Notes: generated by a model not told the origin, from the letters alone. Counted from the stretch's first letter, positions 35,671 to 45,435 are shown. The stretch is 64,000 bases of DNA from Culicoidibacter larvae (GCF_005771635.1 NZ_VBWP01000001.1:310001-374000); one strand, 5' to 3'. A program made the numbers and translations.

Positions 35671-36711
35671 ATGGATAAGGAAGAAATACGAACACGCAGA
35701 TTGTTAAACCAGAAAATTTTGTCATCAGACTTGAAAACGCCACAAGCAGTAGTCGCTCATATGGGTGCAATGCAAGCGCAAGAATATGCAATGGCTAAAT
35801 GGGCTGTTGGTCTGCGGGCGCCGGGATTGAAAGATAGCGATATTGAAGCAGCTTTTAATAGCGGCGAGATACTTCGAACGCATATCTTGCGTCCGACCTG
35901 GCATTTCGTTGCTCCAGCGGATATTCGTTGGCTCATTGCATTGAGTGCACCTCGAGTACAACAGCAGAATGCCGGTTATTATCGTAAGGTCGGTGTTGAT
36001 GAGCATTTGTTTGCCAAGGCAAATGCGGTGCTTGAAGCCAAGTTAAGCGGTGGTGTGCAGATGACGCGTACGCAGCTTGCTGAGGAGTTTGCGGCGGCAG
36101 GAATTGAAGCTAAAGGCATGGCACTTGCTTATTTGTTGATGAATGCTGAGCTTTGCGGACTTATCTGTAGTGGTGCGCGCGTGGGCAAGCAGTTTACTTA
36201 TGCATGGCTTGATGATGTGGTGCCAACAACTGCTCCGTTGGCGCACGAAGAAGCGTTAGCGATGTTGTCAGAGCGCTATTTCGCCAGTCGTGGTCCGGCA
36301 ACGGTGCATGATTTTGCTAACTGGTCAGGACTTACATTAAGCGACGCACGTTTAGGCGCTAGACTGCTTGATGCTTCCTTTGCGGTTGTGACTTTTGATG
36401 GCAAAGATTACATTTTCAGGGATAATGGGATGTCATTAGAGGGCTTAAAGGCAACAACGTTTTTGATGCCTGATTATGATGAGTATGGCATGAGCTATAA
36501 AGATCGCAGTGCGCTTTCAGCCGGCAGCGAGCTAGTTGCCAGCCAGTCAGATTATAGTCATTGGCTGGTTGCTGAGGGTATGATTGCCGGCACTTGGGAG
36601 AAGCAGGTAAAGGGTAAGCACACAGCAGCTATTGTAAAGCCGCTGGTTACAATTGCCAGTGAAGAAGTGGTCGATGCTGCGGTACAACGATACTGTGATT
36701 TCTGGGAGTGA
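35671..36711 (+). CDS. AlkZ-like winged-helix DNA-binding protein (HTH_42 superfamily)
   Basis: A 346-residue protein of the winged-helix HTH_42/AlkZ-like group. RRLLNQKIL, then AHMGAMQAQEYAMAKWAVGLR (about residues 25-45), ILRPTWHFVAPADIRWL and a C-terminal LMPDYDEYGMSYKDR are characteristic. The Q-x-Q in MQAQE matches the catalytic motif described for AlkZ-type DNA glycosylases that unhook interstrand cross-links or remove alkylated bases; many relatives are unstudied, so a repair role is inference. AAGGTGG precedes the ATG at 35671; the frame opens earlier without a ribosome-binding site. Confidence 0.8.
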   Translation: MDKEEIRTRRLLNQKILSSDLKTPQAVVAHMGAMQAQEYAMAKWAVGLRAPGLKDSDIEAAFNSGEILRTHILRPTWHFVAPADIRWLIALSAPRVQQQNAGYYRKVGVDEHLFAKANAVLEAKLSGGVQMTRTQLAEEFAAAGIEAKGMALAYLLMNAELCGLICSGARVGKQFTYAWLDDVVPTTAPLAHEEALAMLSERYFASRGPATVHDFANWSGLTLSDARLGARLLDASFAVVTFDGKDYIFRDNGMSLEGLKATTFLMPDYDEYGMSYKDRSALSAGSELVASQSDYSHWLVAEGMIAGTWEKQVKGKHTAAIVKPLVTIASEEVVDAAVQRYCDFWE

Positions 36712-36715
36712 AAAA

Positions 36716-36748
36716 ACACCTGGGCCGCCCAGAAGGCGGCCCGGGTGT
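36716..36748 (+). terminator. GC-rich hairpin after the AlkZ-like gene
   Basis: ACACCTGGGCCGCC pairs with GGCGGCCCGGGTGT (one wobble) around a 5-nt loop. The T-run is weak, so termination may be partial. Confidence 0.7.
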
Positions 36749-36819
36749 ATAATTTTAACATAAGCCATAGAGATGGTAGTTCATTGCATTTTGCGTTATA
36801 ATAAGGGCAGCGGAGATGG

Positions 36820-37620
36820 ATGACAATGTGGAATACAAGATATTTTGAGATTAATGAACATGAAATTGAATCTGAACGTTTGCCGGAGCATTTCGCCGGA
36901 TTTTCGATTATGCAGATTTCTGATTTACATGATAAAGAATATGGTGCTGATAATGAGCTGTTGTTAGCGGCAATTCGTGCTCATCGCACCGATATTTTTG
37001 TGGTGACCGGAGATTTGTATGATCATGAAGAGCGAGTTGCTTTGCATTTGATGAGTGAACTGGTGAAATTGGGACCTACTTATTATTGTACCGGCAATCA
37101 TGAGGCTCGGGTTGAACCGGCTTATTTGGCAGTTGAAGCAGAGATGCGCAAGCTTGGTGTTCATGTGTTGCGGAATGAAGCCGAGGTTATTGAGCGTGGC
37201 AATGATCGATTGATTATTGCCGGGGTTGATGATCCTGAGTTTTATTTGAAAACAATTGATGATTCGGTCGTTATTAATGATGAAATACAGGAGGCTTTGG
37301 CAATGGTTAAGCCTGGTTTTACGGTGTTGCTGAGTCACAGACCGGAGTTGTTTGCTGATTATGTTGCCAATCATATTGATGTAGTATTTTCCGGTCATGC
37401 ACATGGCGGGCAGATTCGTTTGCCTTTTAAACCATTTAAAGAAGGTATAGCATCGGTAAATCAGGGATTAGCACCTAAATATACAGCGGGAATTCATACT
37501 ATGAATCAGACTAATATGGTTGTTAGTCGTGGTTTGACTAATCATGTTTGGCTGCCACGAATCATGAATCCGGCTGAGTTAGTTATTGTTCGTTTGCAGA
37601 TAAAAAAAGTAGCCGAATAA
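36820..37620 (+). CDS. Metallophosphoesterase (YkuE/calcineurin-like)
   Basis: A 266-residue binuclear metallophosphoesterase. The metal-ligand motifs appear in order: QISDLHD (DxH), FVVTGDLYDH (GD), YCTGNHEARV (GNHE), VLLSHRPE and FSGHAHGGQIR (GHxH). Related YkuE-type enzymes act on membrane-linked or wall-related phosphates, but here there is no signal peptide, so a cytoplasmic phosphodiesterase role is likelier. Starts at 36820 or 36826 are both possible. Single gene between a hairpin and the uvrA leader; the substrate is not deducible. Confidence 0.85.
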   Translation: MTMWNTRYFEINEHEIESERLPEHFAGFSIMQISDLHDKEYGADNELLLAAIRAHRTDIFVVTGDLYDHEERVALHLMSELVKLGPTYYCTGNHEARVEPAYLAVEAEMRKLGVHVLRNEAEVIERGNDRLIIAGVDDPEFYLKTIDDSVVINDEIQEALAMVKPGFTVLLSHRPELFADYVANHIDVVFSGHAHGGQIRLPFKPFKEGIASVNQGLAPKYTAGIHTMNQTNMVVSRGLTNHVWLPRIMNPAELVIVRLQIKKVAE

Positions 37621-37735
37621 GCGAAGCAAATCAGTTGAGAATAATTCTGTTTTGCACTATAATAAGTGGAGTGGCAATTTCAGTTTGTAGGGGGACATGG
37701 TTGCCATTGTTAAAAAATAACTTTTGTGCTTAACT

Positions 37736-37772
37736 GTGTGTTGCGTAAGGCAATACACTTTTTTTCTACGTT
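37736..37772 (+). terminator. Hairpin with T-run upstream of uvrA
   Basis: GTGTGTTGC pairs with GCAATACAC (one wobble) and is followed by seven T. It may terminate the metallophosphoesterase transcript or attenuate uvrA. Confidence 0.6.
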
Positions 37773-37840
37773 TCAGTGACGCTTATTTGTCGTGAAATTG
37801 CACCATAGTTATGATAGAATAAGAACAGGTGATATTTATT

Positions 37841-40690
37841 ATGAGTCAAGAATATATAGTGGTAAAAGGTGCTCGTGAGAACAATTTAAAGAACATTGAT
37901 ATTAATGTTCCGAAGAACCAATTGGTGGTCATGACCGGACTATCTGGTTCGGGAAAAACTTCATTGGCATTCGATACTATTTACGCAGAGGGGCAACGTC
38001 GTTATGTTGAATCATTATCAGCATATGCGCGGCAATTTTTAGGGAATGCTGAAAAACCCGATGTTGATACAATAGAAGGTCTTTCGCCGGCAATTTCGAT
38101 TGACCAAAAAACAACAGGTCGTAACCCGCGGTCAACCGTGGGAACGATGACCGAAATTTATGATTATTTACGGTTATTATTTGCTCGTGTTGGTGTACCT
38201 TATTGTCCGAACCATCATATTCGGATTGAAGCGCAGTCAGTACAGGAAATGGTAGACCGTTTATTGCAATATCCAGAAGCAACTAAAATGCAGGTTTTAG
38301 CACCGGTTGTTGACGGACAAAAAGGAACGCATGTTAAAGTTTTAGACCAATTACGGAAAGACGGATATATTCGTTTGCGTATTAATGGTGAAATGATGAT
38401 GATTGATGACAATATCCAGCTTGAGAAAAACAAGCGCCACACTATTGAAGTAGTCGTGGACCGGATAGCAATCAAAAGCGGCATTGAGTCACGATTATTT
38501 GATTCATTGGAAACGGCATTGAAACTTGCTCATGGGCGAATTAAGGTTGATGTTATTGGTGATCAGGAATTAATCTTCAGTGAACAATTCGCTTGTCCGA
38601 TTTGTGGATTTACAGTTGGTGAGTTAGAACCAAGATTATTCTCGTTCAACTCTCCTTTTGGTGCTTGTCCTACATGTAAAGGTCTTGGTGTTGACTTAAA
38701 AGTTGACCCCGAGTTAATTTTAAAACACAAAAATTTAACTGTTGCAGAAAACTTACGTAAAGTTTCTAATGGTATGGGCTGGTCACCGGAATCAATCTAT
38801 TATTCAATGTTGCGACAAACTTGTGAATCACTAGGTATTGATTTAAGTAAGAAGATTGAAGATTTCACTAAAAAAGAATTAGATGTTATTTTATATGGCT
38901 CAAATAAATTGATTGATTATGAGTTCCAGACTGAGTCTGGACGGGTACATCAACGACGTGATACTTTTGAAGGTTTGGTACCAAACCTGGAACGTCGGTA
39001 TGGTGAAACAACCAGCGAATGGGTTCGTGAACAGATTCGCGGTTGTATGAGTGAACAATCATGTCCTGATTGTCACGGGTTGCGGCTTTCGCCGCAAGCG
39101 TTGTCGGTTATCGTTGATAAACGCAATATTGCGGAAGTGACTTCACTTTCAGTTGAGGATGCCTTGCACTATGTGAAGCATTTAGAGCTTAATGAGCGGG
39201 AACGCAAGATTGCCAACCTGATCGTTAAGGAGATTCGTGATCGCTTGACGTTCCTTGAGAATGTTGGGATTGGTTATTTGAATTTAAGCAGGATGGCAGC
39301 GACGCTTTCTGGTGGTGAGTCGCAACGGATCCGTTTGGCGACGCAAATCGGATCGCGCTTGACCGGAGTTACTTATGTACTTGATGAACCGTCAATCGGC
39401 TTACATCAGCGTGATAATGACCGTTTGATTGAAACCTTACAAGGCATGCGTGACCTGGGCAACAGCGTTATTGTTGTTGAACATGATGAAGATACGATGT
39501 TAGCGGCAGATACTTTAATTGATATCGGACCGCGTGCCGGAGTTCATGGTGGTGAAGTTGTTGCCATGGGGACACCGGAAGAGGTTATGAAAAACAAGAA
39601 TTCAATTACCGGGCAATACTTGTCAGGTAAGGAATATATTCCGCTTCCTAAGGCGCGCCGCCAAGGGAACGGACAAACGATAAAGGTTGTTGGGGCAACT
39701 GAAAATAACTTGAAAGATATTAATGTTGAGTTTCCATTAGGAACATTGACTTGTATTACCGGTGTTTCTGGTTCAGGAAAATCAACCTTAATCCATGACA
39801 TCTTATATCGTTCACTTTCAAGCCACTTTTATTCTTCGAAAGAGAAGCCAGGTGCGCATAAGAAAATTGAAGGTTTGGATCAATTGGAAAAAGTTATTGA
39901 TATTGACCAGTCAGCAATTGGCCGGACACCACGATCAAATCCGGCGACATATACCGGAGTATTCGATGATATTCGTGACTTATTTGCACAAACAAATGAG
40001 GCGAAGATGCGTGGTTATCAAAAAGGACGCTTCTCATTTAATGTTAAGGGCGGTCGTTGTGAAGCCTGTCAAGGTGACGGGATAGTTAAGATTGAAATGC
40101 ACTTCTTACCAGATGTTTATGTTCCATGCGATGTCTGTCATGGAAAACGTTATAACCGTGAAACACTGGATATTCGCTATAAAGGTAAAAATATTTTTGA
40201 AGTTTTAGATATGACGATTGATGAAGGATTAGAATTCTTTGATAAAATTCCTAAAATTAAACGTCGTTTACAAACAATTGTTGATGTTGGACTTGGTTAT
40301 GTAAAATTAGGTCAGTCAGCAACAACGCTTTCTGGTGGGGAAGCACAACGGGTGAAACTCTCAAGTGAGCTGCACCGTCGTTCTAACGGCCGCAGTATTT
40401 ATATTCTTGATGAGCCAACAACCGGACTTCATATTGATGATGTGAAGCGCCTGATTGAAGTATTGCAACGAATTGTTGATACTGGCGATACGGTAATTGT
40501 TATTGAGCATAATCTTGAAGTTGTAAAAGTAGCCGATCATATTATTGACTTAGGGCCTGAAGGCGGGGACCGTGGTGGACAAGTGATTGCTACCGGTACA
40601 CCTGAAGAAGTTGCTCAAGTAAAAGGCTCATATACCGGGTTATACTTGGCAAAAATTCTTGAACGGGATAAAGATCATCCGCGGATTTAA
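37841..40690 (+). CDS. uvrA: Excinuclease ABC subunit A
   Basis: A 949-residue UvrA, the damage sensor of nucleotide-excision repair and a double ABC ATPase. Walker A motifs are GLSGSGKTSLA (N-terminal) and GVSGSGKSTLI (near 645). Signatures LSGGESQRIRLA and LSGGEAQRVKLSSEL are intact. Zinc modules CPICGF...CPTCKG and CEACQGDG...CDVCHG are complete. The ATG at 37841 follows AGGTG. No uvrB is in the window. The length is normal for the family and no frame defects are seen. Confidence 0.98.
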   Translation: MSQEYIVVKGARENNLKNIDINVPKNQLVVMTGLSGSGKTSLAFDTIYAEGQRRYVESLSAYARQFLGNAEKPDVDTIEGLSPAISIDQKTTGRNPRSTVGTMTEIYDYLRLLFARVGVPYCPNHHIRIEAQSVQEMVDRLLQYPEATKMQVLAPVVDGQKGTHVKVLDQLRKDGYIRLRINGEMMMIDDNIQLEKNKRHTIEVVVDRIAIKSGIESRLFDSLETALKLAHGRIKVDVIGDQELIFSEQFACPICGFTVGELEPRLFSFNSPFGACPTCKGLGVDLKVDPELILKHKNLTVAENLRKVSNGMGWSPESIYYSMLRQTCESLGIDLSKKIEDFTKKELDVILYGSNKLIDYEFQTESGRVHQRRDTFEGLVPNLERRYGETTSEWVREQIRGCMSEQSCPDCHGLRLSPQALSVIVDKRNIAEVTSLSVEDALHYVKHLELNERERKIANLIVKEIRDRLTFLENVGIGYLNLSRMAATLSGGESQRIRLATQIGSRLTGVTYVLDEPSIGLHQRDNDRLIETLQGMRDLGNSVIVVEHDEDTMLAADTLIDIGPRAGVHGGEVVAMGTPEEVMKNKNSITGQYLSGKEYIPLPKARRQGNGQTIKVVGATENNLKDINVEFPLGTLTCITGVSGSGKSTLIHDILYRSLSSHFYSSKEKPGAHKKIEGLDQLEKVIDIDQSAIGRTPRSNPATYTGVFDDIRDLFAQTNEAKMRGYQKGRFSFNVKGGRCEACQGDGIVKIEMHFLPDVYVPCDVCHGKRYNRETLDIRYKGKNIFEVLDMTIDEGLEFFDKIPKIKRRLQTIVDVGLGYVKLGQSATTLSGGEAQRVKLSSELHRRSNGRSIYILDEPTTGLHIDDVKRLIEVLQRIVDTGDTVIVIEHNLEVVKVADHIIDLGPEGGDRGGQVIATGTPEEVAQVKGSYTGLYLAKILERDKDHPRI

Positions 40691-40708
40691 TTTTTGGGGA
40701 AAAGTTGG

Positions 40709-40746
40709 GCCGGAGCCAGCAGTTTACTGCTGGCTCCGGCTTTTTT
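40709..40746 (+). terminator. Terminator after uvrA
   Basis: A 14-bp perfect stem (GCCGGAGCCAGCAG and its complement) with a 4-nt loop and six T. Confidence 0.93.
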
Positions 40747-40814
40747 GTTAGGTGCAATAAAGCTTTGATGTGCTATAATGGGTATAAGATTTTTCAATGA
40801 AAGCTGGGATAGTA

Positions 40815-41183
40815 ATGTTTGAAACACCGCAACAATATATTGAGTCGTTGCCGGAGATTGCGCAGGCTTGGATGAATGAGTTTATTGATTATACGGCAGC
40901 AAAATATCCGCAGGTGCCTTTGGTGATGTTTCGCCAGCGGCCGATGTTTAAGTTCAGCGATAAGTACACTGAGGGTTATGTGATGTTTACTGCGGCTTCG
41001 ACGCATTTTACCGTGCATTCAATGGAGTTTGATTTGGTGGAAGCGATGAAAGAAAAGTTGCCGAAGGCGAGTTTTGGCAAGGGTAGCATTAAGGTGAAAT
41101 TTAATGATGAGGCGGCGAAGCCGGCGCTATATGAGTATGTTGATGCGGTTATGGCGCGACACGGTTATGCGGAGGCGAAGTGA
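40815..41183 (+). CDS. DUF1801/YdhG-like small protein
   Basis: A 122-residue protein. The sequence QQYIESLPEIAQAWMNEFIDYTAAKYPQVPLVMFRQRPMFKF, followed by YVMFTAASTHFTVHSMEFDLVEAMKEKLPKASFGKGSIKVKF, matches the DUF1801 (YdhG/YdeI-like) fold, whose members are small and of uncertain function. An upstream ATG at 40797 exists, but the residues match from 40815. It overlaps the biotin ligase start. Its role is unknown. Confidence 0.7.
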   Translation: MFETPQQYIESLPEIAQAWMNEFIDYTAAKYPQVPLVMFRQRPMFKFSDKYTEGYVMFTAASTHFTVHSMEFDLVEAMKEKLPKASFGKGSIKVKFNDEAAKPALYEYVDAVMARHGYAEAK

Positions 41184-41896
41184 TGGAGTTCAAAAAGCAG
41201 TTTTTTGAAGTGATTGATTCGACGAATCGGTATGCCCTTGAGCATGAGTGTGCACACGGAATGGTTATTTATACTGATGAGCAGACTGCCGGGATAGGTC
41301 GTTTTAAACGACCGTGGCAAGCTGCGGCGGGTATGAATGTGATGATGAGTATTTGTGTCGATATTCCTGAGGAGAGCCGAGCGGTTATTGGCCGGTTGGC
41401 GCTCTTCTGCGGGTTGGCGGTTACTGCGGCTTTGCAGCAGTTAGGTGTTGAAGCGCAAGTGAAGTGGCCGAATGATGTGCTTGTTGCCGGTAAGAAGCTT
41501 GCCGGTATTTTGGTTGAGACGCGTGGTAGCAAGGCAGTTATTGGCATTGGTCTCAATGTAAATCAGCTTGATTTTCCTGATGAGGTTGCTGCGAAGGCGA
41601 CGTCACTTGCTTTAGTCACGGGTACGGAGCTTGACCGAGATGTTGTGATGGATGCTGTGTTAGGGCAGTTTGCGATATATTTTGATCGATTTGTTGCCGG
41701 CACCACGGATTTTGTTGCTGAGTATGAGCGGATTATGTATGGTCTTGGTTCTTGGGTTAAGGTTGATGCCGATCAGGTGTTGTTGCTTGGTATTGATGCA
41801 AGTGGTACTTTACGGATTCGGGATGAGATTGGAATGGAGCGTTTGGTGTATAGCGGAGCGATAAGTTTTGAGTCGGTGTATGCAGATATGCTATAA
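41183..41896 (+). CDS. birA: Biotin--protein ligase, monofunctional (no repressor domain)
   Basis: A 237-residue enzyme that attaches biotin to carboxylase carrier proteins. Core motifs: DSTNRYA, QTAGIGRFKRPWQAAAGMNVMMSI (the usual GRGRxGRxW loop is degenerate here as GIGRFKRPW), VKWPNDVLVAGKKLAGILVE and GIGLNVNQ. The N-terminal winged helix that makes BirA a repressor is absent, so it should not regulate biotin genes. It overlaps the stop of the preceding gene by one base. The hprK promoter begins inside its end. Confidence 0.88.
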   Translation: MEFKKQFFEVIDSTNRYALEHECAHGMVIYTDEQTAGIGRFKRPWQAAAGMNVMMSICVDIPEESRAVIGRLALFCGLAVTAALQQLGVEAQVKWPNDVLVAGKKLAGILVETRGSKAVIGIGLNVNQLDFPDEVAAKATSLALVTGTELDRDVVMDAVLGQFAIYFDRFVAGTTDFVAEYERIMYGLGSWVKVDADQVLLLGIDASGTLRIRDEIGMERLVYSGAISFESVYADML

Positions 41897-41897
41897 T
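41868..41897 (+). promoter_or_regulatory. Promoter of the hprK operon with hairpin leader
   Basis: TTGAGT (41868-41873), an 18-nt spacer, TATAAT (41892-41897), overlapping the end of birA. A hairpin GCCGCT/AGCGGC at 41916-41933 and a second TTGAAG/CTTCAA dyad follow in the leader. Confidence 0.65.
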
Positions 41898-41997
41898 AGA
41901 ATTGGTTTTGAAATAGCCGCTTATTTGAGCGGCATTTCGAGCGGGATTGAAGTTTTTTTAAGCTTCAAATTTTACGAGAATAGAGAGGATGTCGTCG

Positions 41998-42969
41998 ATG
42001 TCACATACTATTGAGAGAATGACTGTTGGTGAGTTACAAATTACTTTGGGACTTACAGCCTTATATGAAGGTTTTGATGATCAGCGGATTATTAATGATG
42101 ATTCGGTTTCACGACCTATTTTGGAGATGACTGGTATTTTTGAATACTTTAATAGTACGCGGGTACAGGTTATTGGAAATCAGGAAATGGAGTTACTTGA
42201 CTCTTTGGAGCCGCATGTAGCTGAAGAGCGAATTAGTAAGTTATGTAGCTATACCGATATTCCGGCAATCGTGCTTTCGCGTTCGCGTCAGGCACCACAA
42301 TATATGATTGATCGTTGTCGTGAGAGCGGGATTCCGCTTTTTTCTTCGGCGTCAATTACAACGATGCTGATTGCTAACTTGTCACGCATTTTACGGGAGT
42401 ATTTTGCCCCGCAGACTAATATGCATGGGGTTATGCTTGATGTTAAAGGTATTGGTGTAATTATCACCGGCGAGAGCAGTATCGGGAAAAGTGAGACTGC
42501 GCTTGAGTTGGTAACGCGTGGCAATCAGTTGATTAGTGACGACCGGGTTATTGTATATGAAGTTGAACCGGGGATGTTGATCGGTAAGGCGCCGCGAGTT
42601 TTAGAGCGGATGATGGAAATTCGTGGCTTGGGCATTGTTGATATTATGACGATGTACGGTGCGGGTTCATTCCGGCAGAAGAAAAGTTTATCACTAGTCA
42701 TTCAGTTGGTTGAGTGGACGAAGCAGATTGATTACGATCGAATTGGTTTACAGACCCAGCAGATGCAGATTTTGAATACGATGGTGGACCGCATTATCTT
42801 GCCGGTTCGTCCGGGACGAAACACGGCAACTTTAATCGAGTCAGCGGCGCTGAATCAAAAGTTGCGGCGGCTCGGTATCAATAGTGCGGAAGCATTTATT
42901 GAGCGTTTGAGTCAGTCGATTTCGCAAAGCGAAATCGGTGAGGAAGGTACAGGTGTTGACAATGAGTAA
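41998..42969 (+). CDS. hprK: HPr kinase/phosphorylase
   Basis: A 323-residue bifunctional enzyme that phosphorylates Ser46 of HPr and removes it by phosphorolysis, the sensor step of carbon catabolite control. ITGESSIGKSETALELV is the P-loop, LISDDRV follows, and EIRGLGIVDIMTMYG plus QTQQM-type C-terminal residues complete the signature. AGAGAGG abuts the ATG at 41989, so the ATG at 41998, 9 nt downstream, is the functional start. It heads an operon with lgt (8-nt overlap), ppaX and trxB; PpaX uses the pyrophosphate this enzyme makes. Confidence 0.96.
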   Translation: MSHTIERMTVGELQITLGLTALYEGFDDQRIINDDSVSRPILEMTGIFEYFNSTRVQVIGNQEMELLDSLEPHVAEERISKLCSYTDIPAIVLSRSRQAPQYMIDRCRESGIPLFSSASITTMLIANLSRILREYFAPQTNMHGVMLDVKGIGVIITGESSIGKSETALELVTRGNQLISDDRVIVYEVEPGMLIGKAPRVLERMMEIRGLGIVDIMTMYGAGSFRQKKSLSLVIQLVEWTKQIDYDRIGLQTQQMQILNTMVDRIILPVRPGRNTATLIESAALNQKLRRLGINSAEAFIERLSQSISQSEIGEEGTGVDNE

Positions 42970-43828
42970 TCCGGCATTGGATTTAGGCATATTTAAAATA
43001 CACTGGTATGCGATTATTATTGTAGTTGGGGCGATTATAGGGTTGTTCTTTGCGTATCGCGAGGCCAAAAGATTTAAGGTATCGTTGGATACGGTTATGG
43101 ATTTATTCTTATATATTTTTATTGCCGGTATTATTGGAGCGCGTATATATTATGTCGTTTTTGAATGGCAGCAATTTGCCAGTGATCCGATGAAAGTCTT
43201 TGCGATTTGGAATGGTGGTTTGGCAATTTACGGCGGCATTATCGGCGGTGGAATTGCCGGACTAGTGTATTGTTATGTGAAGAAAGTTAATTTCTGGCTT
43301 TTCACTGATATAGCGATGCCATCGGTATTGTTGGCTCAAGCAGTCGGTCGTTGGGGTAACTTTGTAAACATTGAGGCTTATGGCGGCATTGTTCCGGGTA
43401 TTGATTTGGCAGCACAACATGATTTCTTGAAGGGATTATTTTTGCCGGATTTCATTATTGACCGGATGTTGATTAATGGCGCATACCATCACCCAACCTT
43501 TTTATATGAAAGTATTTGGAGCGTTATTGGCGTATTAATTATCTTTCTGATTTTACGACGCTGGAAAGGTTTGCTTTTGGGCGAAATTACAGCATTTTAC
43601 TTTATATGGTACGGGATTGGTCGTTTCTTTATTGAAGGAATGCGTACTGATAGTCTCTACATTTTCGACACTTTCAGAGTTTCGCAATTGTTATCATTAC
43701 TGTTGATAGCAGTAGCACTCGGGATTGTCATTTGGCGACGAGTCGCCCGTAAGTATATGACGCCATATCGCGAGGCTAAGCCATATCTAGGAATAACAAA
43801 CGAAGCGGAGGAAACTGCACATGTATGA
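42962..43828 (+). CDS. lgt: Prolipoprotein diacylglyceryl transferase
   Basis: A 288-residue integral membrane enzyme that attaches diacylglycerol to the lipobox Cys of prolipoproteins. Seven membrane segments are apparent. Signature QAVGRWGNFVNIEAYGG lies at about residues 127-143, preceded by WNGGLAIYGGIIGG, and FIEGMRTDSLY near the end. Start at 42962, overlapping hprK. Co-location with hprK and ppaX matches the Bacillus subtilis gene order. Confidence 0.96.
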   Translation: MSNPALDLGIFKIHWYAIIIVVGAIIGLFFAYREAKRFKVSLDTVMDLFLYIFIAGIIGARIYYVVFEWQQFASDPMKVFAIWNGGLAIYGGIIGGGIAGLVYCYVKKVNFWLFTDIAMPSVLLAQAVGRWGNFVNIEAYGGIVPGIDLAAQHDFLKGLFLPDFIIDRMLINGAYHHPTFLYESIWSVIGVLIIFLILRRWKGLLLGEITAFYFIWYGIGRFFIEGMRTDSLYIFDTFRVSQLLSLLLIAVALGIVIWRRVARKYMTPYREAKPYLGITNEAEETAHV

Positions 43829-44453
43829 TACTTATTTATTTGATGTTGATGGGACATTGTTGGATACAAATGAATTGATTTTAAATTCATTTGAGTACGT
43901 ATTGAAAAAATACTTCCCGGCGCGGACCTATGATCGTAAAGATTTAGTCCAATTTACCGGACCAACGCTGATCCAAAGTTTTAGTGCTTTGAATCCGGAA
44001 CATGCTGAACAAATGGTGATTGATTACCGCAAATATAATTTAGAGCATCATGATGAAATGGTGAAAATTTTTCCCAATGTTGAGTTGACTTTGGAGCAAC
44101 TGAAGCAAGACGGCAAACAACTCTCGGTTGTTTCCTCTAAAAAGAACGATGTGGTTATGCGCGGTTTGAAATTATTTAACATCGACCAATATTTTGATAT
44201 TGTAATTGGTGCGGATGATGTTGAAAAACATAAGCCGGAGCCGGAACCGTTATTGAAAGCATTACAATTTTATAACGAACCAAATTATGCTATAATGATA
44301 GGTGACAACAGCCACGATATTGACGGCGCAAAAAATGCCGGCATTGATTCTGTTGGTGTTGCCTGGAGTTTGCGCGGGCGCGACTTTATAGCCGCACTGC
44401 AACCGACATATGTTATTGATGATATGAAGGAATTGCTGAATCTTCGCAAATAA
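43821..44453 (+). CDS. ppaX: Pyrophosphatase PpaX (HAD family)
   Basis: A 210-residue HAD phosphatase. Motif I FDVDGTLLDTNELI (nucleophile Asp near residue 8), motif II VVSSKK, motif III K in EKHKPEPEPLL, and motif IV IGDNSHDIDGAKNAG. In Bacillota this enzyme destroys pyrophosphate released when HPrK dephosphorylates HPr-Ser-P; the operon position after hprK and lgt supports PpaX over other HAD enzymes. GGAGG lies before the start, which overlaps the lgt stop. Confidence 0.92.
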   Translation: MYDTYLFDVDGTLLDTNELILNSFEYVLKKYFPARTYDRKDLVQFTGPTLIQSFSALNPEHAEQMVIDYRKYNLEHHDEMVKIFPNVELTLEQLKQDGKQLSVVSSKKNDVVMRGLKLFNIDQYFDIVIGADDVEKHKPEPEPLLKALQFYNEPNYAIMIGDNSHDIDGAKNAGIDSVGVAWSLRGRDFIAALQPTYVIDDMKELLNLRK

Positions 44454-44499
44454 AAAAGCAGATGTTTTGAAAAATTAAAGTATAAAGGTGGAACAATAA

Positions 44500-45423
44500 A
44501 TGGAAATTTATGATGTAATAATTATTGGTGCCGGTCCTGCAGGGATGACGGCAGCCGTATATGCCAGCCGGGCAGAACTAAAAACGCTTATTCTTGAAGC
44601 GGGAGCTCCCGGTGGAAAAATGTTGAAAACAATGGAAATTGGTAACTGGCCGGGGATTGTTGAAGCAAAAGGACCTCAGTTAGCAATGGAAATGTATAAA
44701 CATTCAACAGCTTTCGGAGCGAAATTTGATATGGGCGATGTTGAACGCATTGATCTTGATGGCGATATTAAAGTTGTTAAGTTAGCGAACGGCAAAGAGT
44801 TCCGTGCTAAAACAGTAATTTATGCAACCGGAACTAAAGAACGGACATTGCATATTCCCGGACGTGAAAAAATGGAAGGCCGCGGAATTTCTTATTGTGC
44901 GATTTGTGATGGTGCATTCTTCCGTAATCGTGATGTTGTCGTTGTTGGTGGCGGTAACTCAGCGCTTGAAGAATCACTACACTTAACTAGCTTAGTCAAT
45001 AAAGTGTACTTGATTCAAATTATGGACAGCTTTAATGCTGAAAAAATTACTGTCGATAAAGTTATGGCAAACGATAAAATCGAAATCCATATGGAAAGCG
45101 AAGTTATCGAAGTGCTTGAACGCGAAAATAAAATGGGCGGCGTATTAGTACGCAACAATAAAACAGGTGACGTAGACGAGATTATGGCTGATGGGATGTT
45201 TATTTACATCGGTGCTGATCCGGTAACTGCACCGATTGCGCATCTAGGAATTACTGATGAACATGGATACATTTTGGTGAATGACAAAATGGAAACCAGT
45301 GTTCCGGGAATTTACGGTGCCGGTGACGTGAACTCGAAAGTGTTACGTCAGATTGTAACTGCCGTGAATGATGGTGCGATTGCGGCGCAAGAAGCATTAG
45401 CATACATTCAAAAATCTGAATAA
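44500..45423 (+). CDS. trxB: Thioredoxin reductase
   Basis: A 307-residue FAD/NADPH enzyme reducing thioredoxin. FAD-binding GAGPAGMTAAVYASRA at the N-terminus, the redox pair in ISYCAICDGAFF (about 133-144), the NADPH Rossmann GGGNSALEESLHL, and the C-terminal GIYGAGDVNSKVLRQIVTA are all present. Normal length. AAAGGTGG lies before the start. Last gene of the hprK operon, 46 nt after ppaX. Confidence 0.96.
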   Translation: MEIYDVIIIGAGPAGMTAAVYASRAELKTLILEAGAPGGKMLKTMEIGNWPGIVEAKGPQLAMEMYKHSTAFGAKFDMGDVERIDLDGDIKVVKLANGKEFRAKTVIYATGTKERTLHIPGREKMEGRGISYCAICDGAFFRNRDVVVVGGGNSALEESLHLTSLVNKVYLIQIMDSFNAEKITVDKVMANDKIEIHMESEVIEVLERENKMGGVLVRNNKTGDVDEIMADGMFIYIGADPVTAPIAHLGITDEHGYILVNDKMETSVPGIYGAGDVNSKVLRQIVTAVNDGAIAAQEALAYIQKSE

Positions 45424-45435
45424 AATGAAGTTTGA

